Positions 8,535 through 15,219 of a stretch of 30,108 nt of DNA are shown piece by piece. A model generated the notes under the pieces. It was not told the origin of the DNA and made no database searches. It worked only from the letters and a program-made list of their open reading frames with translations. Positions within the stretch are counted from its first letter, which is position 1. Each line of letters opens with the position of its first letter. The position numbers and the translations under genes are program-made. This DNA comes from a virus: the IMG/VR virus record IMGVR_UViG_3300047335_000038, positions 1 to 30,108 of that record; one strand, written 5' to 3'.

Positions 8535-8783
8535 CTAGTAAGCGTTCGGTACGTTTGATTTACCGGATTTCTTTTTCTTTTTGGTGTCTTTTTTAGCCGG
8601 GGGCAGCCCTGAATTGAATTTATTATCTTTGGGCTCCGGTTTTTGGGGGATGTCGGGCTTCACTTTTGACTCAACGCGGCCCTTAACTTTAAGGACTTGC
8701 TTCTTGCCTTTGGCTTGGTCCGACTTGGCCTCGTTTAACATGGCTTTCTTGCCGGGGCTTTTAACCGACTTGTCTTTAGCCAT
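8535..8783 (-). CDS. Very Lys-rich small protein, possible nucleic-acid binding
   Basis: The 82-residue protein is more than a quarter lysine, with runs such as KKDTKKKKKSGK and interspersed Pro/Gly/Ser, so it is predicted disordered and strongly basic. Its ATG directly follows the stop of another Lys-rich gene (TAAATG). Composition suggests DNA binding or charge neutralisation, as in protamine- or histone-like proteins, but no family is recognised. It may be packaged with DNA or act near the terminase; both are inference. Confidence 0.65.
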   Translation of the reverse strand: MAKDKSVKSPGKKAMLNEAKSDQAKGKKQVLKVKGRVESKVKPDIPQKPEPKDNKFNSGLPPAKKDTKKKKKSGKSNVPNAY

Positions 8784-9056
8784 TTACTTGCCGTTCTTAG
8801 ATTTCTTTTGCCCCTTGACTTGAGCCGAGACTTTCTTTTTCATTGCGCCAACAGACGGAATGTGAACTTCAGTCTTGCCCTTGTCTTTGGCATCCATTGA
8901 GATGCCTTTGCCCTTGGCTTTGCCGCCTGCGGATTTCATGGATTCATGGAGACTTTTCGGGGTTTCTGAAGTTTCTTTCTTCATTCCACCGTGACCGAGC
9001 GAAGCATGAAGGCTCATCGGCTTCATTGCGGGTTCGCCCTTTTTCTTCATTGACAT
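8784..9056 (-). CDS. Lys-rich small protein with a short internal repeat
   Basis: I take the ATG at 9056, which has AAAGG at good distance within the palindrome CCTTTCGAAAGG; upstream codons (MLLWRILRT...) lack support. The 90-residue protein is basic and low complexity, with Lys, Gly, Ser and Met dominating. MKPMSLHASLGHGG and TPKSLHESMKSAGG look like two copies of one motif. It is paired with the next Lys-rich gene, suggesting a shared job or a duplication. Function unknown. Confidence 0.62.
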   Translation of the reverse strand: MSMKKKGEPAMKPMSLHASLGHGGMKKETSETPKSLHESMKSAGGKAKGKGISMDAKDKGKTEVHIPSVGAMKKKVSAQVKGQKKSKNGK

Positions 9057-9117
9057 AAGATACGACCTTTCGAAAGGAGTCCTGCTAATTGTACGCAAAA
9101 TGCGCCATAAAAGCAAA

Positions 9118-10737
9118 CTAAGTCTCGTATCTGGTGCCTCGTCGCCATATGCCGGTCGCTTCGTTTACTCGCGCCTGCTTGCGGCGCCGAACCCATTCTT
9201 CGTCCACCGGGTTAAATTCTTCGCGGTGCCCGTCTTCGCCCGGCTGGGTGTGCCCGATGTGCATTGCTAGGCTGTCGATCTCATCATCGTGGGCGGGTAG
9301 CGAGGCCATGCTGAAGGAGTCTAGTTGCTCGACGAGCGTCTTCAGACCGGGTTTGAGAATGATCGAACGGTTGTTCCAAGGTATTTCTAGCATGACGATG
9401 CGTTCTTGCTTAGGTACGCCTCCATGCGAGACTTCCTGAATGTTCAGCGAGACGCCAAGCGGCTCTAGCTTACGAAGAAGGGCCTCGACCCAATGAAGGT
9501 AGTTTCCCACGGCCTCGATGAGTAATATATCGGGCCTGTAAAAGAGTATGTAACCAGCCACTTTCTCGATGATTTCGGTCGGGGTTCCTTTGAGTCCGGC
9601 GGACTCGCATACCCACCAGCGGGACATGCTATCTGTACCGACCAATGTGATTCCATGAAAGTCTGACTTTGCAGTACTCTTTGATCCTGCCGTGTCCCAT
9701 GCCATAGTGGTGAAGACAGGATACTGCCCATTCGCGGTTTTGATGACGGCTCCGGTTTTGGTTCGAAAATAATCAAACTCCACTTCTTGCAGATGTTCCA
9801 TGCGAAAAGTTTTGTCTTCTTCGGCAATGGTTTGGTTAAGATAGTTCGCAGCAAACCTGCGCGGCCCCATGTCAACTTTGATAATGTCGAGAAACTCGTG
9901 AGTCAATCGAGTAGGAAAGAAAAGTCCTCCGGGCCCGTCGTAACAACCACGGATAAGTTTTATATACCGAGGCTTTTCGCCTCGTCTGACACGTTCTTCA
10001 TCTCGGCGAATAAGGCGTCCGTATGCATCGTCTGCGTGCCAGCGTGTGCCAACAATGAGAAGCGTTCCTCCGGGCTCAAGATGTGGGAATAAACTAACGA
10101 GGTAGTCATATACTTTATCTCTGCTTTCTTGAGTGTAGCAATTTTCTAAGTTTACAAGATCGTCCGCGATTATGAGGTCGTAATGGGAGCCCGTAACGTC
10201 AGCTCCAACTGCCGCGGCCTGAACAGACGGCTCACGGAGCCCGACGTTTCGACGCCGGGCCACCGTAAACTCAGAGTCTGACCATTTGTCGACCCGGCCT
10301 TCGCTTTTCCAATCATCGCCGTACGCGGCCATAAAAACTTCATTCCGATCAAACGTGCGCCGTACGGCGGAAAGCCGCTGGCTCGCCTGCTTCGCTTTAT
10401 GGCTTGTAATAAGTATGCGCGCATTTGGGTTTCGAGTAAGTACAGCACTAGACAGCGCCTCCACCGAAATCGAAGTTTTGAAAGTATCGCGGGGAAGAAG
10501 AATAAGCGCAGCCTTTTGCGAACCGTGGTCAAAAGTACAATCACCGACGGACCATTCGAGCAGGTTGCAAAGCTCGTAGTGCGGCTGTGGGCGCATGTCG
10601 TCGTAACCCGTGATGTCCGTACAATAATCGTACAGCCATTCGGGGCGCACAAACTCTTCGACGGCAGGTTCAATTTTGGGGACTTGCAAGCTTTTGTTTA
10701 AATTAGCAAACAAGTCTCTAAAAAAATCTTCAGGCAT
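9118..10737 (-). CDS. terL: Terminase large subunit
   Basis: The 539-residue protein has the full two-domain plan of the packaging motor. The ATPase part has an adenine-binding region, a deviant Walker A LLPRDTFKTS (~81-89), Walker B YDLIIADD (~186-193) and coupling motif VGTRWH (~229-234). The nuclease part has AWDTAGS (Asp ~348), LLIEAV (Glu ~408) and HDDEIDSLAMH (Asp ~484-488), an RNase H-fold acidic triad. It cuts concatemers and drives DNA into the prohead through the portal. GGGAGG lies 12 bases before the ATG. No convincing small subunit is seen next to it; it may be one of the unrecognised small genes upstream. Confidence 0.93.
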   Translation of the reverse strand: MPEDFFRDLFANLNKSLQVPKIEPAVEEFVRPEWLYDYCTDITGYDDMRPQPHYELCNLLEWSVGDCTFDHGSQKAALILLPRDTFKTSISVEALSSAVLTRNPNARILITSHKAKQASQRLSAVRRTFDRNEVFMAAYGDDWKSEGRVDKWSDSEFTVARRRNVGLREPSVQAAAVGADVTGSHYDLIIADDLVNLENCYTQESRDKVYDYLVSLFPHLEPGGTLLIVGTRWHADDAYGRLIRRDEERVRRGEKPRYIKLIRGCYDGPGGLFFPTRLTHEFLDIIKVDMGPRRFAANYLNQTIAEEDKTFRMEHLQEVEFDYFRTKTGAVIKTANGQYPVFTTMAWDTAGSKSTAKSDFHGITLVGTDSMSRWWVCESAGLKGTPTEIIEKVAGYILFYRPDILLIEAVGNYLHWVEALLRKLEPLGVSLNIQEVSHGGVPKQERIVMLEIPWNNRSIILKPGLKTLVEQLDSFSMASLPAHDDEIDSLAMHIGHTQPGEDGHREEFNPVDEEWVRRRKQARVNEATGIWRRGTRYET

Positions 10738-10969
10738 TTGGAAATTTGTCCTCCCATGTGATTTGTTTTGGAAGGGTTTTGATAATAGTTCCTTTTGGGA
10801 TTACTTCTTTTCCTGAACGTAAATCTTTAATATAACGAACCGTTGCATCCCAGATGTCGTACGGAAACATCAAGTCATCGAGTCCGATTCGAAGAACAAC
10901 GTGCTTTCCATCAATGAATACGCGAGGAACATTTTCAGGGTATGCGTCAAAATCGTTTCCGAAACTCAT
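10730..10969 (-). CDS. Small protein upstream of terminase, function unknown
   Basis: The 79-residue protein overlaps the terminase start by eight bases and shares a base with the stop of the preceding gene. A GGGGGGAA ribosome site precedes the ATG. The sequence has a beta-rich half (VPRVFIDGKHVVLRIGLDD), an amphipathic helix (YDIWDATVRYIKDLRSG) and a basic C-terminus. I do not recognise it. A terminase small subunit is possible by position but no helix-turn-helix is evident. Confidence 0.6.
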   Translation of the reverse strand: MSFGNDFDAYPENVPRVFIDGKHVVLRIGLDDLMFPYDIWDATVRYIKDLRSGKEVIPKGTIIKTLPKQITWEDKFPNA

Positions 10970-11379
10970 TATTCCCCCCAGTTAATGTCAAGGTCGTCAA
11001 GGTGCTTGTTGTATTTATTCCATTTGAGTTTTAATTGCTTGACAAGAACTTTTTCTATGTACGTCGCGATCTTATGTTCGTCGAAATACGGTGCTGCCGG
11101 GTCAATGCCGGGCTCGTCGTACTGAACTTTGCCTTCGTCGCGACGCTTTTCAAAATCTATATCAAATGCGTCAATTTGCTTTTGACTTATCCCTCGGTCT
11201 AAGCATAGAACAGCTTCGGTCAGTTCATGGATCGCAACAGAAACAGTTTCGCGCCAATCGCCGGTATTGGATACATAAATTCGAAGTGTTTTCGTCTGCA
11301 AGTCCCAAGTGTAATCGCCGCAGGTTGGATACCGCTGTTGACTGTGCGGTATAACCTCGATGTAAATGTGCTCAATCAT
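10969..11379 (-). CDS. Protein with a zinc-peptidase-like HELTE motif, function unknown
   Basis: I choose the ATG at 11379 (136 residues); an upstream TTG at 11400 has no better support. The protein begins with beta strands (HIYIEVIPHSQQRYPTCGDY), then has VSVAIHELTEAVLC, where a helix carries H-E-x-x-E, followed by FDIDFEKRRDEG and PAAPYFDEHKIATYIEK. Similar layouts are common in unnamed phage proteins, in which HExxE and a later Glu/His might bind metal. A classical HExxH is absent, so peptidase activity is uncertain. It lies between the amidase and the terminase genes and overlaps the next ATG by one base. Confidence 0.6.
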   Translation of the reverse strand: MIEHIYIEVIPHSQQRYPTCGDYTWDLQTKTLRIYVSNTGDWRETVSVAIHELTEAVLCLDRGISQKQIDAFDIDFEKRRDEGKVQYDEPGIDPAAPYFDEHKIATYIEKVLVKQLKLKWNKYNKHLDDLDINWGE

Positions 11380-11406
11380 GTCCACGTCTTCCGTCTTCAA
11401 GCACGG

Positions 11407-11946
11407 CTATGTTTTTTGGTGGAGGTTTTCTGAGATGTACTCTTTGATGCCGGGGAGCAAGGCGAGGAATTGAGAGCCAGGGCAGAGAGTTGAATAGTCT
11501 GCCGTGTCGTCTGGGTAGAAGAGTTGAGCCACTTGTGCATGGCCGATAGTTCTGACGATACTTGGGAAAATCGCATGTAAATAAACTCCAAGGTCTTTAG
11601 CTGATTGAATTTGCATCGCGGTCGGCGGCCCCGTATAGCCGGGGTCGCCGTATTCGAAGTTCCCGAGCACGCAGACATTTATCGACTGCGTGTTCCGGCC
11701 GTATGCCGCAGCGGGCACGTATTGATTTTGTCGCCCGGTGTAGATCGTGCCGTCTGGGCCGATAAGATAGTTGTAGCCGATCTCCGCCATGCCTCGAGCT
11801 TGGTGTTCGAGATTGATCGCAAGCGGGGTTTGGTCTGGGCTTCCGGCAGAATGGTGATAGATAAGGTCCGTTATCTCGGCCGTGTCCCGGAGCGTCATCT
11901 GCGAACGCGGGTTCGGGTACACGACGTAAGTTATTTTGATCGCCAT
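11407..11946 (-). CDS. N-acetylmuramoyl-L-alanine amidase endolysin (Amidase_2/PGRP fold)
   Basis: The 179-residue protein is a single-domain T7-lysozyme-like amidase. It shows LIYHHSAG (zinc His ~31), IGYNYLIGPDGTIYTGR (the catalytic-Tyr region), SINVCVLGNF, IGHAQV (zinc His ~136) and STLCPG (zinc Cys ~155). It cleaves the bond between MurNAc and the stem peptide to lyse the host. I use the ATG at 11946, one base after the stop of the preceding gene. There is no signal peptide or cell-wall binding domain, so release should depend on a holin, and one is encoded just upstream. Confidence 0.93.
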   Translation of the reverse strand: MAIKITYVVYPNPRSQMTLRDTAEITDLIYHHSAGSPDQTPLAINLEHQARGMAEIGYNYLIGPDGTIYTGRQNQYVPAAAYGRNTQSINVCVLGNFEYGDPGYTGPPTAMQIQSAKDLGVYLHAIFPSIVRTIGHAQVAQLFYPDDTADYSTLCPGSQFLALLPGIKEYISENLHQKT

Positions 11947-11947
11947 C

Positions 11948-12217
11948 TTACGCGGGCATCGAACTGGCTTCATACCAGGTTGATTTGATCTTGAAGATAA
12001 CGGGTGCTAACACACCGCTAAGGCCCGTCGCAAACGCTGCGAGGGAGAGCGCATCGGCCTCGCGAATGTCATTGTTAGTTCCATCTGCGGCTGTCATGAC
12101 AGCGAAGGATGCGTTGTACTTTACGCCTTTGACGTAGTAGCTGAACGAGACGGACTTGTTGCGAAGAGCGGCTTGTAACACGGTTGCATAGACAAAGATC
12201 GAGTTAAGCAGCGTCAT
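11948..12217 (-). CDS. Lysis-cassette small protein with one hydrophobic segment, function unknown
   Basis: The 89-residue protein lies between the holin candidate and the amidase. GAGG is placed seven bases before the ATG, and it overlaps the holin gene by 14 bases. It has a short polar first half (KSVSFSYYVKGVKYNASF), the segment TNNDIREADALSLAAFAT and a possible C-terminal membrane helix (GLSGVLAPVIF). Position suggests a role in lysis, such as a second holin or antiholin, but hydrophobicity is modest and the family is unknown. Confidence 0.55.
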   Translation of the reverse strand: MTLLNSIFVYATVLQAALRNKSVSFSYYVKGVKYNASFAVMTAADGTNNDIREADALSLAAFATGLSGVLAPVIFKIKSTWYEASSMPA

Positions 12218-12479
12218 TTTTTACCTCAGTTGTCATAGGTGTTGAAGGAGTGATAATGGTAATCGGCGTAACGGGCGGAAGGGGGGTCGTTGTGGTCGGG
12301 TTGCCAAGGATACGGAGAACCTGCGCGGCGAGCGTGCCGACCAGGCCGAGAACCGCTAGGACGGTAGTTCCGTGAGTACCGAACAAGAGGCTTACCTGCC
12401 CGGAGAACGCGGCGTCCGCCGAGAGACTCGCGAACCCGACGATGGCCGACAACAACGTGAACACATCAATCTTGTGCAT
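12204..12479 (-). CDS. Putative holin
   Basis: The 91-residue protein has two hydrophobic segments, FTLLSAIVGFASLSADAAF (~7-25) and TTVLAVLGLVGTLAAQVL (~38-55), separated by a short turn. A Pro/Thr-rich linker and a charged C-terminus (TTEVKNDAA) follow. This is a class II-like holin design: it would form pores that let the signal-less amidase reach peptidoglycan. GAGG lies eight bases before the ATG, and the gene is two bases after the GroES-like stop. Assignment relies on topology and on the adjacent endolysin, not on sequence similarity. Confidence 0.68.
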   Translation of the reverse strand: MHKIDVFTLLSAIVGFASLSADAAFSGQVSLLFGTHGTTVLAVLGLVGTLAAQVLRILGNPTTTTPLPPVTPITIITPSTPMTTEVKNDAA

Positions 12480-12481
12480 AA

Positions 12482-12880
12482 CTAAAACCTCAAACTAACA
12501 AGCGGGGGATCAAACGTGGCCTGTACGGCCTCGACGTGAATGATGCAAATCGGGGCAAGCTCTCCGTCAAACATCGGCTCGTCCATCTCAACCTCTTCCA
12601 GAAGCTCGTCGGCGAAGCGGTGAATCATGACGTGCGAACCGATATGCAGATCGGAGTACTTCTCGTGGCCGTACGGAAGCGCAACCACATGAGCAAAGAA
12701 TGTTGGGTGCTTCGAATTCCGATCAACCCACAGACCGGACGGGCGGTATCCTGTCGGTTTGTACGGGCGAATCAAAAGACGGTTTGAACGGATCGCTTTG
12801 ATCTTCGTCTTTTCGACCATCGGGTGAGCAAGCTCAATGTACCGAAACGGCGGGAAGCGGTACTTCTCCCTAGCCATCAT
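12482..12880 (-). CDS. Divergent GroES-like (Cpn10 fold) protein
   Basis: From the ATG at 12880 the protein has 132 residues. Its order of elements follows co-chaperonins: SNRLLIRPYKP at the N-terminal strand, a mobile-loop-like stretch with SGLWVD, AHVVALPYG, then GSHVMIHRFADELLEEVE (the dome-like VGDxVxF...G region) and ICIIHVEAVQATFD at the C-terminal strand. It is longer and more acidic than the clear GroES at 13609. The alternative start is a TTG at 12940 with a better AGAGG site but a 71-base overlap with the zinc-finger gene. The GroES assignment is by fold pattern and should be treated as probable. Confidence 0.55.
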   Translation of the reverse strand: MMAREKYRFPPFRYIELAHPMVEKTKIKAIRSNRLLIRPYKPTGYRPSGLWVDRNSKHPTFFAHVVALPYGHEKYSDLHIGSHVMIHRFADELLEEVEMDEPMFDGELAPICIIHVEAVQATFDPPLVSLRF

Positions 12881-12895
12881 CTTCTCGGCTAGGGA
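12867..12895 (-). promoter_or_regulatory. Hairpin enclosing the start of the GroES-like gene
   Basis: A perfect 9-bp inverted repeat (TCCCTAGCC and complement) flanks an 11-base loop that holds GAGAAG and the ATGATG start codons. The stem also includes the zinc-finger gene's stop. It could tune coupling between the two genes. Confidence 0.45.
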
Positions 12896-13616
12896 AGCGT
12901 AGTAGTGAGGCTTGGGTTGCGGGTTTGTGATATTCGACAATTTCGATAACCTCTTGGGGTTTAGCTTCGTCGGGAAAATTTTCAGCTAAGAACTCTTGGT
13001 GCGGGGTTCGTTCTCTAACAAACTCCGTACGAGTAATGTTTGGTTCTGCGACGGCGGGAGCGGCATTAGTTCGTCGCAGTTCCGAAGCAAGGTGCTCAAG
13101 TCCGTAGCTGACAAGGAGCGACGCAACATCCCCCGGGTTCGCATTAACTGCGAGAGCCAATTGATAGACGCTGATAGTCTGGTTTTTTGGTAACTCACAG
13201 ATAACCTTACTTGTGGGAAATGTGGCTTCTTTTAAGAGCTTTTTTAAATGGAGCTTGTGCCCTTTGGTAAATCGCTTTTTGAGCTTTCGCTTGTCGTTGA
13301 GAGCGGCTGCAAACCGAGAAACGACAGCCAGATTGTAGGCAGCGAGCCCGTCTCGGTTCGTGATAACTCGCGTAAGGTATCCAAGCCCGCTTGGGACAAC
13401 GTACGATTTCCTGGGAGTAAATCGTTTGTTCTGGGGACGTTCGCCAAGGTTAGCTTTTGTTTCCCGTCTAACATGTCCAGCCTCGTGGGCACGCAGGCCC
13501 GGATACGTTGTGAAGACTCGTTCGCACTTCTTGCACTGCTCGTTGATCTTGTAGCAGCGGGGACAGCGGCATGCGCCGGGCCAATGTTTCGGGCCAGGCT
13601 TCTCCCAATCAGTCAC
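12870..13616 (-). CDS. C2H2 zinc-finger protein with an IF2N-like segment
   Basis: The 248-residue product starts at a GTG overlapping the GroES stop by eight bases. Near the N-terminus, CRCPRC is followed by CKKCERVFTTYPGLRAHEAGH, a textbook C-x2-C-x12-H-x3-H finger with the hydrophobic Phe and Leu in place. The middle is Lys/Arg-rich (DKRKLKKRFTKGHKLHLKK). Residues ~145-178 (TISVYQLALAVNANPGDVAS) resemble the N-terminal domain of initiation factor IF2. The C-terminus is acidic and probably disordered. Classical C2H2 fingers are rare in phages. It probably binds DNA or RNA; the target is unknown. Confidence 0.7.
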   Translation of the reverse strand: MTDWEKPGPKHWPGACRCPRCYKINEQCKKCERVFTTYPGLRAHEAGHVRRETKANLGERPQNKRFTPRKSYVVPSGLGYLTRVITNRDGLAAYNLAVVSRFAAALNDKRKLKKRFTKGHKLHLKKLLKEATFPTSKVICELPKNQTISVYQLALAVNANPGDVASLLVSYGLEHLASELRRTNAAPAVAEPNITRTEFVRERTPHQEFLAENFPDEAKPQEVIEIVEYHKPATQASLLRFPSREDDG

Positions 13617-13920
13617 CGATGATGCAGAGGATATCTTTCTCTGCTACGACAAGATACTCGCCCTCATCATACTTGATCGCCACCCCCGAAAGTCTCCCAA
13701 AAACTACCCGTTCGCCTTCCATCACGGTCAGCGGAACTGTGGTACCATCTGGGTATGAGGTGCCGGGGCCGACAGCAACGACGGTCCCACGCCTCAGAGC
13801 ATTGTCCATGTGCCCCTGCGGGAGAAAGACGCCGCCGGCTGTCTCAGTCTGTTGCTTGTCCTCGATCAGTATCACCGTGTCGAACAGAGGCCTTGGTATC
13901 GCTGATGGTTCGTCGCTCAT
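13609..13920 (-). CDS. groES: Co-chaperonin GroES (Cpn10)
   Basis: The 103-residue protein carries nearly all GroES landmarks: IPRPLFDTVILIED at the N-terminus, the mobile loop TETAGGVFLPQG, RRGTVVAVGPGTSY, VPLTVMEGERVVFGRLSG and the C-terminal strand EYLVVAEKDILCIIGD. It would cap GroEL. Phage co-chaperonins such as T4 Gp31 replace host GroES during capsid protein folding. GGAG lies four bases from the ATG. No GroEL is present in the window, so it likely works with host GroEL. Confidence 0.9.
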   Translation of the reverse strand: MSDEPSAIPRPLFDTVILIEDKQQTETAGGVFLPQGHMDNALRRGTVVAVGPGTSYPDGTTVPLTVMEGERVVFGRLSGVAIKYDEGEYLVVAEKDILCIIGD

Positions 13921-14104
13921 GTTGCTCCAATGATCGGTAACGCTTAGTAGGTGAAAGTTTCAAACTCTTCCAAGTCTTTCCGGCTTTGATCTGGTGAACC
14001 GAGGCCGGGGAGATGTCGTACTCTTTCGCAATCAGCCGGTAAGGTCGCCGGTCAGCATGGATCGCGCGGGCCTGCTCCTCGGTTAGGAAACTCTTAAACG
14101 GCAT
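13844..14104 (-). CDS. Small helix-turn-helix DNA-binding protein
   Basis: The 86-residue protein has an HTH at its N-terminal half: FLTEEQARAIHADRRPYRLI, then AKEYDISPASVHQIKAGKTW, where the second helix ends in the recognition-type SVHQIKAGKTWKSL. Small phage proteins with ARAIRAD...IAxxYxVS...IxxGKTW are common and are probably regulators. The C-terminus overlaps the GroES gene by 77 bases and may be a non-conserved extension. The ATG shares a base with the upstream stop (TAATG). It may regulate the late arm. Confidence 0.68.
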   Translation of the reverse strand: MPFKSFLTEEQARAIHADRRPYRLIAKEYDISPASVHQIKAGKTWKSLKLSPTKRYRSLEQHERRTISDTKASVRHGDTDRGQATD

Positions 14105-14307
14105 TACAGGTCTACACCGAAGTTAAAGTGCATAAATATTTTTATGCGGGAGAGCAGGTCTTCAGCGTCCGCCTTCGAAGATGTCCCAGAGAGGACAGCA
14201 CTTTGGGCCGATGTGGAAAAGTACTGCTCATCAAAGATCATCCCGCACGCATTACAGATGTACGGGAACAGGGCATTCCCCGTACAGTGGTTGCAGCCTT
14301 CGTTCAT
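14104..14307 (-). CDS. Small zinc-ribbon protein
   Basis: The 67-residue protein has two CxxC pairs (CNHC at 5-8 and CNAC at 18-21), which should bind one zinc, then an amphipathic C-terminal helix (ADAEDLLSRIKIFMHF). TTGAGG lies five bases before the ATG. Function unknown; nucleic-acid binding or an adaptor role are both possible. Confidence 0.6.
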   Translation of the reverse strand: MNEGCNHCTGNALFPYICNACGMIFDEQYFSTSAQSAVLSGTSSKADAEDLLSRIKIFMHFNFGVDL

Positions 14308-14347
14308 AGTGGCCTCAATTATATTAAATGTGGTCTAACATATTTAA

Positions 14348-14378
14348 GCACGCGGACCTAAAAGTCCTGTGCGTTTTT
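14348..14378 (+). terminator. Imperfect hairpin followed by T5
   Basis: GCAC and GGAC pair with GTCC and GTGC around a six-base loop, followed on the plus strand by GTTTTT. No plus gene lies upstream, so it may stop antisense or stray transcription. Weak support. Confidence 0.3.
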
Positions 14379-14385
14379 GGGCGGG

Positions 14386-14412
14386 AAAACAAAAAGAGGA
14401 CCTAAGTCCCCT
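14386..14412 (-). terminator. Rho-independent terminator after the first late-arm gene
   Basis: On the minus strand a 7-bp stem with one GU pair (AGGGGAC / GTCCTCT) and a TTAG loop is followed by TTTTGTTTT. It lies just beyond the stop of the gene at 14456 and could separate that gene from the rest of the late arm or act as an attenuator. Confidence 0.65.
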
Positions 14413-14455
14413 TTCCGCTGCCTCACTTGGAAACACTATCTCGTTCTTGGCTTGT

Positions 14456-14683
14456 TTAGCTCGTCGGCGCGGTAACCGTGACGTTGCCCGGGGGGGTCTG
14501 GCTGTACACCGTGTTAAACGGCGTTGCCTGCATCGAGTACACGACCCGGATAGTCGCGAGGTGGCCGTCAGCCTGCAACAGAAGAAAGTCATAATACGTT
14601 CCGTCGCTTGACGCGAACGCCATAACGGCATTGCCCTCGCCGTCGTAATACACTTGGCCCGGGATACTCGGCACTGCCTGCAT
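14456..14683 (-). CDS. Small unknown protein, first gene of the left arm
   Basis: The 75-residue protein is predicted beta-rich (GQVYYDGEGNAVMAFASSDG, then YDFLLLQADGHLATIRVVYS) with a Pro/Thr-rich C-terminus. GGAGAG lies a few bases before the ATG. It is the first gene after the strong leftward promoter at 14750-14779, with its own terminator downstream. I do not recognise it. Confidence 0.6.
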   Translation of the reverse strand: MQAVPSIPGQVYYDGEGNAVMAFASSDGTYYDFLLLQADGHLATIRVVYSMQATPFNTVYSQTPPGNVTVTAPTS

Positions 14684-14749
14684 ACACTCTCCAAAAATCT
14701 TGCGGGAAGACTTTGGCCCGCGTAGTTTGGGAGCCTTCCCTATCCATTA

Positions 14750-14779
14750 AGTATACGTTGGGAAACAGGAAGGTGTCAA
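14750..14779 (-). promoter_or_regulatory. Strong leftward sigma-70 promoter
   Basis: On the minus strand a perfect TTGACA (14774-14779) is followed by an 18-base spacer and TATACT (14750-14755). It reads towards the late arm and should start near 14742, about 60 bases before the first gene. Confidence 0.8.
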
Positions 14780-14818
14780 CAGCAACAAATTGAAGTGCTT
14801 CACAGATATTTTTTTAAA

Positions 14819-14860
14819 CCCACCCCCTAACCCCCATTGTAAAGATTCCCCCCCGACCCC
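14819..14860 (-). other. Potential G-quadruplex on the minus strand
   Basis: Read on the minus strand the region has five G-runs: 4, 7, 5, 5 and 3 bases. The spacers are two bases, 12 bases, TTA and T. Four or more runs of three or more Gs meet the usual sequence rule for a quadruplex, although one loop is long. It lies 40-80 bases upstream of the leftward promoter. Confidence 0.6.
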
Positions 14861-14869
14861 GTTAAGTTA

Positions 14870-14959
14870 TTGGTTGGCTTGCAGGAACTTTACTGTTGGT
14901 TGGCTCAGTCTTTACGTTTGTAAAGAGTTGGTGTTGGTTGTGTTAAGACTTGGTGTTGG
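14870..14959 (+). repeat. Short direct repeats in a G/T-rich tract
   Basis: TTGGTTGGCT occurs at 14870 and 14896 (26 bases apart). TTGGTGTTGG occurs at 14928 and 14950 (22 bases apart). The spacing of roughly two helical turns resembles iterons, but the tract is low in complexity. Confidence 0.5.
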
Positions 14960-15205
14960 GTTGGTAATGGATGTGTGTTGAGTGTGTGAAGGCCTCGCAT
15001 GTCAAGTCGTTACAGAAGCTTGATGTCAAGTAGGAGTCGGTTAAGAAACCCTAACTGTCCGCTATCGAGAACGCACACTGCGCCCCAAAGGTCCTTCCTT
15101 TATATAGCCAGCTTTACCGAATGTTGATTCTTCTCGAGTAAAACGCCACAAATGAGCACGAAAAGCTTTACTTTTGTTAATTTTTCTTTACAAATCCGGT
15201 GATTG

Positions 15206-15219
15206 TTAGGCATGCCTAA
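15206..15219. promoter_or_regulatory. Perfect 14-bp palindrome, candidate operator
   Basis: TTAGGCATGCCTAA is its own reverse complement and sits in the AT-rich part of the divergent region. It would suit a dimeric repressor. Confidence 0.45.

Noticed and set aside
14318-14323. Exact TATAAT on the minus strand before the gene at 14104-14307
   Set aside because: The -35 is weak and a start seven bases on would cut off the ribosome site of that gene.
14344-14694. 116-codon minus frame over the gene at 14456
   Set aside because: It is Arg-rich and in another frame; the 75-residue gene has the better ribosome site and composition.
14790-14981. 63-codon plus frame in the divergent region
   Set aside because: It starts at TTG without a ribosome site and lies over G/T-rich repeats.
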